A stretch of DNA of 64,000 bases from Haemophilus parainfluenzae (lineage in GTDB: Bacteria > Pseudomonadota > Gammaproteobacteria > Enterobacterales > Pasteurellaceae): positions 1,488,501 to 1,552,500 of the forward strand of contig NZ_CP063117.1 in NCBI RefSeq assembly GCF_014931375.1, given 5' to 3'. Positions 58,748 to 64,000 of the stretch are shown here, piece after piece; the stretch's first letter is position 1, and each line of letters starts with the position of its first letter. The translations under genes were made by a program, and so were the position numbers. The notes under the pieces are model-generated. The model worked only from the letters and a program-made list of their open reading frames with translations, did no database searches and had not been told where the DNA came from.

Positions 58748-59700
58748 TATAGACTCCGAATTTTAGGGTTAATTAATACATAGAGAATATCAACGATAAT
58801 ATTCACTAAAACGAAGGTAAAGGCGATAGTCAAAACCACACCTTGTACTAAGTGTAAGTCGTGGTTGACGATACCGTTAAAAATCAATTTACCCATGCCC
58901 GGTAAGTCAAAGATTTGTTCGATAACCACTGCACCACCAAGTAAGTAACCTACACGTAAACCTAATACTGTTACAGGCGTGATTAATGCATTGCGTAATA
59001 CGTTGTGACGAATAACAGTTGCATAAGGAACACCGTTACCAATCGCGGTTCTCACATAGTCTTTATCCATTTCTTCTACCATGGTTGTACGCACCACACG
59101 AATTAATGACGCACATACTGGCACGGCAAGCGCAAGAGATGGCAAAATCATGGAATTGATATACCCCATCGGGCTTTCGCTGAATGGCACAAAACCACCA
59201 GAAGGCAACCAATCTAATTCCAAAGAGAACCATTGAATAAGTAAGATACCTAACCAGAATGATGGTGTTGCAACCGCTGCAACAGAGATTAAACGAATCA
59301 CTTGGTCTACCCAGCTATCACGATAAAGCGCGGCAAGCACACCTAATGAGAAAGAGACTACTGCCGCAAACACCACACCAATTAGGGTAAGCTGTAAAGT
59401 GATTGGGAAAGATTTCGCTAGCATGCTACTGATTGGTAGTTCTGGTGGCATAGTCACACCAAAATCTAATACAAGTAAATTACCTAAGAAGCGAAAATAT
59501 TGAACAAAGAGTGGATCATTTAAGCCGTGTGATTCGCGGTAAAGTTGTTTTGCCGCTTCACTAGCACTTTCGCCCAATGCCACCGTTGCAGGATCACCTG
59601 GTGTGAATTGAAGCACCACAAAAACGAGTGCTGTTACACCAAGAATCATTACCGGCAAGGCCATCAATCGGCGTAACAATAATCGAAGTATCATTTCCAT
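58747..59700 (-). CDS. Peptide-family ABC transporter permease (DppB type)
   Basis: This is the second inner-membrane permease, 317 residues with about six helices. It has the BPD_transp_1 architecture, the N-terminal RLLLRRLMALPVMILGVTALVF helix at residues 5-26, PGDPATVALG, and the EAA-like loop with DYVRTAIGNGVPYATVIRHNV at residues 211-231. It probably pairs with the permease half of the fused protein. A CRP-type site and a sequence related to the binding-protein promoter lie upstream, so this gene starts a transcript separate from the binding protein. Confidence 0.92.
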   Translation of the reverse strand: MEMILRLLLRRLMALPVMILGVTALVFVVLQFTPGDPATVALGESASEAAKQLYRESHGLNDPLFVQYFRFLGNLLVLDFGVTMPPELPISSMLAKSFPITLQLTLIGVVFAAVVSFSLGVLAALYRDSWVDQVIRLISVAAVATPSFWLGILLIQWFSLELDWLPSGGFVPFSESPMGYINSMILPSLALAVPVCASLIRVVRTTMVEEMDKDYVRTAIGNGVPYATVIRHNVLRNALITPVTVLGLRVGYLLGGAVVIEQIFDLPGMGKLIFNGIVNHDLHLVQGVVLTIAFTFVLVNIIVDILYVLINPKIRSL

Positions 59701-59745
59701 CTGACTTCTCCTATTCTAGCTTGAGAAATTCGTTAGCTTCAAAAA

Positions 59746-59861
59746 TGAAGCGAAACAATCAAATTCAAAAACAAAATGAATTACAGTAATCATAATGTTC
59801 AGCCTAAGCCCTGTCAATCCAAGTACATAGAGCAAAATTCAAATCTGTGATCGGCTTCACA
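59746..59861 (-). promoter_or_regulatory. Regulatory region of the ABC permease-ATPase operon, with CRP site
   Basis: TGTGATCGGCTTCACA (59846-59861) is a perfect CRP half-site pair. Between it and the gene, the stretch from about 59740 to 59797 is strongly similar to the region before the binding-protein gene (shared AAAATGAAG, CAATCAAAT, ACAAAATGA and AATCATAAT in the same order and spacing). This says that the two promoters derive from one duplicated regulatory segment. Confidence 0.7.
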
Positions 59862-59943
59862 AAGATTTTTTTGAAATGAAATTGAGAGAAAAAATGATTG
59901 AAAAATAGAGAGAAAAATGACCGCACTTTGGTATTAAAAAGAA

Positions 59944-59973
59944 AGAAAAAAGGCTGTTGATTGCTCAACAGCC
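59944..59973 (-). terminator. Terminator after the ABC binding-protein gene
   Basis: GGCTGTTGA (59952-59960) and TCAACAGCC (59965-59973) form a perfect stem. On the minus strand TTTTTTCTTTC follows, separating the binding protein from the permease-ATPase operon. Confidence 0.85.
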
Positions 59974-59997
59974 CAAACATTAAATAAAAAAGTGCTT

Positions 59998-61596
59998 TTA
60001 TTTACGGCCCACACCGAGGAAAGATAAACCGGTTGTTGCCAATGGTTGATAGCCTTCAAGGCTACTATCATCCCATGCAGAAGGAAGTTTACGATGAACA
60101 ATCGGATAAAGTGGTACTTCAGCCGCAATGATATTAATCGCTTCTTCCCATGATTTTTTCGCTTCAGCGTGATCTTTTGCTCTCACAGCTGCATTGAGTA
60201 ATTCAGTCACTTTCGCAAATTCAGGGGTGTTGCTCCAGCGGAAACGACGTTTCGGCCATACATCACCACGATACCACCAGCTTAAAAGCAAGTCTAAGTC
60301 ATCACCGAACACTGATGGGTCACCTGGAGCGATTGCCACTTCATACACACCTGGATCCACGTTGTTGCTGTATAACGCACCTGATTGTAAGTGTTGTAAA
60401 GTCACTTTCACACCTGGAATCTTGTTCCAAGACTCTAAAATTAACGGTGCAGATTCTTTCACCCAGTCATGGTCGGTTGCGAGCAATTCAAATTTAAGCT
60501 CAGTCACACCAGCTTCTTTTAGTAATGCTGCTGCTTTTTCCGGATCATAAGGATATTGAGTTGATGCCTTAATATAATCTGGGTGAGTTGTTTGTAAGTA
60601 TGATGTTGCAGCTTCTGCATTACCATCAAATACAATATCAACAAGTTTGTCAGTGTTTAAACCATAGTGTAACGCTTGACGTACTTTTGGATTGTTAAAC
60701 GGAGCTTTCTCACAGTTAAACATTAAGAATAGCAAGCCAAAAGATTGAACGGATTGCACTTGTTGTTTTTTGTTTTTCAAGCGACTAATGTCTAAATAAG
60801 GCACACTTTCCATTGCTTGAGTACGTTTAGACTCTTGTGCAGTCACACGAGCTGCGGCATCAGAAAGTAATAACCAAGACATTTTTTCAACTTGTGCTGG
60901 ATATTTACCATTGTAAGGTTCATACGCTTCAAAGACGATTTTGTCATCTTTCACAGCTGAAACAAATTTGAATGGGCCAGAACCAACTGGGTGTGCATCA
61001 AATGCAGATTGCCCTACTTTGTCGATCACGTGTTTCGGTACAATTTTCACGCAAGTTAAGCGGTTAGCAAATAAAGCAAATGGATATTTCAATTTAAATT
61101 CCACCACTTTATCATCCACAGCTTTCACACTTTCAATGAAATCAATAAACATCACGAATAAAGATTTATTGGCTGGATCCATAATACGATTGAAAGAATA
61201 CACAACGTCTTCAGTGCTGACTGGTGCGCCATCATGGAAGGTTGCGCCTTCACGTAAAGTAATACGCCATGTTGTTTCATCAACTTGTTCTGGCTCTTTT
61301 CCTGCTAAAGCAAGATAAGGTTCACGAGTTGCAGGATGCAAATCCACCAAACCTTCAAAAATGTGCAAGTTTGCTGCATAAGGTGAAGCACCACTTGATG
61401 TCATTGGGTCAAAACCGGTAGAAAGCGGATAAGCAATCCCCGCTTCAATGGTTTTACCTTTAATTTCTGCAGCAAAGGCTTTTGGTGCAAATGTGCCTAA
61501 TGTGCCACTAAATGCAAGACCTGCCCCCACGCCAGCCATAAGTTTCATAAAATGACGACGAGATTCATTAGTTTCAAAGGAAAAATGCTTTGTCAT
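59998..61596 (-). CDS. Tat-exported peptide-family ABC substrate-binding protein
   Basis: This is a periplasmic binding protein of SBP_bac_5 type, 532 residues. The start at 61596 (AGGAG upstream) gives a Tat signal with a twin-arginine motif in [16 protein letters not shown], ending at FAPKAFA about residue 43; an upstream in-frame start at 61683 would put 29 odd residues before it and is rejected. [18 protein letters not shown] begins the mature protein. Tat export implies folding or cofactor loading in the cytoplasm. The ligand could be a peptide, nickel or haem-like compound; nothing in the sequence decides. It lies directly upstream of the transporter subunits, with a terminator between. 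Confidence 0.9.
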   Translation of the reverse strand: MTKHFSFETNESRRHFMKLMAGVGAGLAFSGTLGTFAPKAFAAEIKGKTIEAGIAYPLSTGFDPMTSSGASPYAANLHIFEGLVDLHPATREPYLALAGKEPEQVDETTWRITLREGATFHDGAPVSTEDVVYSFNRIMDPANKSLFVMFIDFIESVKAVDDKVVEFKLKYPFALFANRLTCVKIVPKHVIDKVGQSAFDAHPVGSGPFKFVSAVKDDKIVFEAYEPYNGKYPAQVEKMSWLLLSDAAARVTAQESKRTQAMESVPYLDISRLKNKKQQVQSVQSFGLLFLMFNCEKAPFNNPKVRQALHYGLNTDKLVDIVFDGNAEAATSYLQTTHPDYIKASTQYPYDPEKAAALLKEAGVTELKFELLATDHDWVKESAPLILESWNKIPGVKVTLQHLQSGALYSNNVDPGVYEVAIAPGDPSVFGDDLDLLLSWWYRGDVWPKRRFRWSNTPEFAKVTELLNAAVRAKDHAEAKKSWEEAINIIAAEVPLYPIVHRKLPSAWDDSSLEGYQPLATTGLSFLGVGRK

Positions 61597-61696
61597 ACTA
61601 AACTCCTGATGAGTAATAAAATCATATTTTTGGTTTTTAAACCTAGCCAAACATTTCATTCGAAAATGAAGTAAAGCAATCAAATCTTAGAACAAA

Positions 61697-61772
61697 ATGA
61701 TTTACATCAATCATAATCATCTTCGATTCATTCTGTCAAAAGGGAAATATTGAATGTGTGATCTACTTCACA
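61697..61772 (-). promoter_or_regulatory. Regulatory region of the ABC binding-protein gene: FNR-like and CRP sites
   Basis: ATGATTTACATCAA (61697-61710) matches TTGAT-N4-ATCAA at 9 of 10 positions, and TGTGATCTACTTCACA (61757-61772) is a perfect CRP half-site pair. The region is similar to the one before the permease gene at 59740-59861. Joint control by oxygen and carbon status is inferred. Confidence 0.65.
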
Positions 61773-61827
61773 GAGTTTTTTTCGTAATTTACGATAAAAG
61801 TTTTTAACTATATATAATTTATTATAA

Positions 61828-61893
61828 ATAGATTTTAACTATTGAATCACTAGATAATATGAAATAGCTATCATAAAAAATGATGCTTATAAT
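61828..61893 (+). promoter_or_regulatory. OxyR-like site and promoter before dps
   Basis: ATAGATTTTAACTAT (61828-61842) is an exact match to ATAGnTnnnAnCTAT, the OxyR half of the four-tetranucleotide site. The second half, seven bases on, is weak. A -10 TATAAT lies at 61888-61893, with no good -35, as expected of an activated promoter. OxyR control of dps is known in related bacteria; it is inferred here. Confidence 0.6.
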
Positions 61894-61951
61894 GACCGCA
61901 CTTCCCAAGCAAGGGAACAACATTTTAATCAACAATAAAGAGGAAAATACT

Positions 61952-62434
61952 ATGTCAAAAACATCAATCGGTTTAGATAAAAAAGCATCTGAAAAATTAG
62001 CAGCAAAATTAAACGAATTATTAGCAACCTATCAAGTCTTCTATACTAACGTGCGTGGTTACCACTGGAACATCAAAGGTGTAAACTTTTTTGAATTACA
62101 CGCAAAATTTGAAGAAATCTACACAGATTTAGTAGAAAAAGTTGATGAGGTCGCAGAACGTATCTTAACGTTAGGTTACACACCGCATAACGGTTATTCA
62201 CAATACTTCCAACACTCACGTATTAAAGAAGAGTTAGGGGTAAGTGATGCGCAATCTTGCTTAAAAGGCACATTAGAAGGATTAAAAGTATTACTTGAAC
62301 AACAACGCGAAATCCTTGAATTAGCGGGTGAGTCTGATGATGAAGGTACAGCTTCTCAAATGAGCGATTACATCAAAGAACAAGAAAAACTTGTTTGGAT
62401 GTTCCAAGCCGCCTGCCAAACTTGCCATGCTTAA
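61952..62434 (+). CDS. dps: DNA-protection ferritin-like protein Dps
   Basis: Dps assembles a 12-subunit shell that oxidises iron with peroxide and coats DNA under stress. The 160 residues carry the intersubunit ferroxidase residues in NVRGYHWNIKG (His near 44), ELHAKFEEIYTDLVEKVDEVAERI (Asp and Glu lie within residues 56-77), and LTLGYTPHNGY. The Lys-rich N-terminus (MSKTSIGLDKKASEKL) is typical. The start at 61952 follows AGAGGAAAA; an upstream in-frame ATG at 61880 is not supported by homology. It is preceded by an OxyR-like site. Confidence 0.95.
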   Translation: MSKTSIGLDKKASEKLAAKLNELLATYQVFYTNVRGYHWNIKGVNFFELHAKFEEIYTDLVEKVDEVAERILTLGYTPHNGYSQYFQHSRIKEELGVSDAQSCLKGTLEGLKVLLEQQREILELAGESDDEGTASQMSDYIKEQEKLVWMFQAACQTCHA

Positions 62435-62454
62435 TTAAATATAGATTAAATGTG

Positions 62455-62481
62455 AAAGCCGACTGATGTCGGCTTTTTTAT
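62455..62481 (+). terminator. dps terminator
   Basis: AAAGCCGAC (62455-62463) and GTCGGCTTT (62468-62476) form a perfect stem with a TGAT loop, followed by a T run. Confidence 0.9.
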
Positions 62482-62484
62482 TAT

Positions 62485-62946
62485 CTACACGACCGGTTTT
62501 TGTCGATAGAACAATAACCCTGGTAAAGCTAAGCCCAAAACAAGGGCACCCAAAATAAAGCTGGTGTTGATAAAAGAACTGATCATTTGCTCAAATAATT
62601 TATCGGAAAATCCATAATGATGAATTTGTACGATAGCAATCATCGCTTTATAAGCATGAACACCCGGAATCATTGGAATAATTGCCGCAACGGTAAAGAC
62701 TTTTGGATGGGCTAAATAGCGATGAGATAAATGCACACCAATAAAACCAATCACACAAGTGGCAAAAAAAGTGGCAAAAACAATCGGGACTCCAAAGTGT
62801 AATAATAAAGTTCTCGTGACATGCCCAAGCGCGCCTAAAATAGCACAATACTTTAAGGCTTTAGGCGGAACATTAAATACTAAAGCAAATCCTACTGCTG
62901 GAATGGCGGCAAAAAGCATATCATCGAGTAAATTCAGTAAAAACAT
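62485..62946 (-). CDS. yjjB: ThrE/YjjB-type exporter subunit
   Basis: This 153-residue inner-membrane protein has about five helices and belongs to the YjjB (DUF3815) half of ThrE-type threonine/serine exporters; in E. coli YjjB acts with YjjP and has been linked to succinate export. PMIPGVHAYKAMI is the family signature around residue 100. It follows yjjP after three bases, in the standard order. The true substrate here is open. Confidence 0.88.
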   Translation of the reverse strand: MFLLNLLDDMLFAAIPAVGFALVFNVPPKALKYCAILGALGHVTRTLLLHFGVPIVFATFFATCVIGFIGVHLSHRYLAHPKVFTVAAIIPMIPGVHAYKAMIAIVQIHHYGFSDKLFEQMISSFINTSFILGALVLGLALPGLLFYRQKPVV

Positions 62947-62949
62947 CTA

Positions 62950-63720
62950 TTACCCCACCCAAGAAACAATATTTAAAAGATTTAATGCAAAGACGATGCC
63001 TAAACAAGCACCAAAAGTGAGAACCGTAGCGATGGTCCATCGTCCTATTCCCATATTGACATACCCTTTTAAAATATCCGCAAGTGAATTAATCAATGGG
63101 AATCCTGGAACGAGTAATAAAACGCTAGAAGCTAATGCGATATGAGGATCATTGCCTAAACTATATTTCAAACTCATACCGGAAATCAGTGAAGCGACAA
63201 AAGCGGTAATGGCAAAAACGATGAGTGGATTGTAATGACGTTTAGAAATTTCTTGTCGAACAAACATAGCAATGGCAGAGGCAATAAAGGTGATCGCACA
63301 AATTGTCATATCTCCGCCAGAAAGGTGAGCAAAAGAGGCACAAGATAAACCAATCATAAACACCACCAAATAACGGTTATATTTTAGTGGTTTTAACTTA
63401 TCCAATTTCTTTTGTGCCATAGACAAATCATACAAGTGATGCTCTACGGCAACCACAATGTGCTGAACATCCGTAACGATTTGCATATTAATACCTTTAT
63501 CGACATTCTTCCGCACAGTAGTAATACAATGTTGCTTAGAAAGTGTGGTCAATAAGACGGCATTTGCCGTCAAAGCACATTCCACGCTTTCAATGCCTAA
63601 AGCTACACCTAATCGCTGAGCCATTTGTACGACGACAGCACTTTCTGCGCCATGCTGTAACAATAACAAAGCGGTTTCCACACAAATACGGGTAACCGCT
63701 CGTTGGTATTCCTGATTCAT
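62950..63720 (-). CDS. yjjP: ThrE/YjjP-type exporter subunit
   Basis: This 256-residue protein is the YjjP (DUF1212) half of the two-part ThrE-like exporter. A soluble N-terminal region (about 1-110; VETALLLLQHGAESAVVVQMAQRLG) is followed by about five membrane helices in FMIGLSCASFAHLSGG and VLLLVPGFPLINSLADILKGY, the latter a family signature. It begins the yjjP-yjjB operon. Substrate not settled: threonine/serine for ThrE, succinate for E. coli YjjPB. Confidence 0.88.
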   Translation of the reverse strand: MNQEYQRAVTRICVETALLLLQHGAESAVVVQMAQRLGVALGIESVECALTANAVLLTTLSKQHCITTVRKNVDKGINMQIVTDVQHIVVAVEHHLYDLSMAQKKLDKLKPLKYNRYLVVFMIGLSCASFAHLSGGDMTICAITFIASAIAMFVRQEISKRHYNPLIVFAITAFVASLISGMSLKYSLGNDPHIALASSVLLLVPGFPLINSLADILKGYVNMGIGRWTIATVLTFGACLGIVFALNLLNIVSWVG

Positions 63721-63848
63721 ATCTCTACGCTCTTATTAAAGTAAACGTTAGAGATTATAGATCGATGAATAAAAAATACTGAAAAAATGACCGCACCTAT
63801 GATCCAAGTCAAAACTTCAGTATTTCAAAGCCTATGGTTCAACAGAAA

Positions 63849-64000
63849 TTAAATGGCTTTATCAAAATATAGCGGCACATTGCTTAACTTAGCCATATTC
63901 GTGATATAAGCTAAAACTGCTGGTGGAAATTCGATTCCTTTCACACAAGTCAGATTTCGTAATACAGGGAAAACGATAATATCTTCAAGAGAAAGTTTTC
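63849..64000 (-). CDS. grxB: Glutaredoxin 2, C-terminal part (cut by window edge)
   Basis: About 50 codons remain before a TAA at 63849-63851. The C-terminal sequence (LSLEDIIVFPVLRNLTCV, and NMAKLSNVPLYFDKAI) aligns with the end of E. coli Grx2, including the FPLLRNLT and MAKQ positions. GrxB is a GST-like glutaredoxin that reduces disulfides with glutathione. The N-terminal CPYC active site would lie beyond the window, so activity cannot be judged. Confidence 0.8.
   Translation of the reverse strand, partial: KLSLEDIIVFPVLRNLTCVKGIEFPPAVLAYITNMAKLSNVPLYFDKAI

Overview
The window is about 64 kb of chromosome from a Haemophilus-type member of the Pasteurellaceae. The 9-base DNA uptake core AAGTGCGGT (or its complement) recurs throughout, both inside genes and as inverted pairs that form terminators. 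The proteins and gene neighbourhoods resemble H. influenzae, and the presence of trimeric adhesins, molABC and a peptide-type ABC operon would fit H. parainfluenzae or a close relative; the species is an inference. No prophage, insertion sequence, CRISPR array or rRNA operon was found, so nearly all of it is core genome with a few accessory islets.

Layout. 1-2.3 kb: trpE (cut by the window edge) behind a TrpR-type operator, then azoR. 2.4-7 kb: thrS with a leader that carries a tRNA-Thr anticodon-like hairpin, a sugar-phosphate mutarotase, and infC-rpmI-rplT, where infC starts with ATT. 7.2-12.8 kb: xseB-ispA-dxs, thiI, yvcK/ybhK. 13-15.4 kb: molybdopterin operon moaA-moaC-moaD-moaE behind a Moco riboswitch. 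15.7-18 kb: a YadA-like trimeric autotransporter. 18-32.8 kb: aspartate/aromatic aminotransferase, purE-purK, pepN, pyrD, rnm, a LysR regulator, topA, a LOG protein, a His-tailed DUF4198 protein, uspE and fnr. 32.9-34.8 kb: an unrecognised 32-residue membrane peptide and a second YadA-like adhesin. 35-44.3 kb: mukF-mukE-mukB, a DMT transporter, sbcB. 44.3-46 kb: a long AT-rich region holding a 401-bp inverted-repeat-bounded segment and Fur-like boxes, then two ferritins. 46.2-54.8 kb: tRNA-Leu(CAA), ttcA, tusE, the molybdate/tungstate transporter molBCA behind tandem ModE-like boxes, the molbindin mop, a SemiSWEET, metE behind a MetJ operator, cdd. 54.9-55.8 kb: an islet with a KptA-type RNA 2'-phosphotransferase and a SUKH (SMI1/KNR4) protein. 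56-61.6 kb: a peptide-family ABC transporter with a natural permease-ATPase fusion and a Tat-exported binding protein. 61.9-64 kb: dps behind an OxyR-like site, the yjjP-yjjB exporter, and the end of grxB.

How the parts connect. Molybdenum is a theme: uptake (molBCA), storage or buffering (mop), cofactor synthesis (moaACDE) and a Moco-sensing RNA are all here. Iron storage and oxidative protection are represented by the ferritin pair and dps, each with a matching Fur- or OxyR-like site. Sulfur trafficking to tRNA appears three times (thiI, ttcA, tusE). Many operators of known regulons can be read directly (TrpR, ThrRS autoregulation, PurR, MetJ, CRP, FNR, Fur, ModE, OxyR).

No clearly new large system was found. 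The best candidates for something undescribed are the kptA-SUKH pair, the 401-bp inverted-repeat segment before the ferritins, the 32-residue membrane peptide, and the duplicated promoter cassette of the Tat-linked ABC transporter. Site calls and RNA folds were made by eye and no database was searched.
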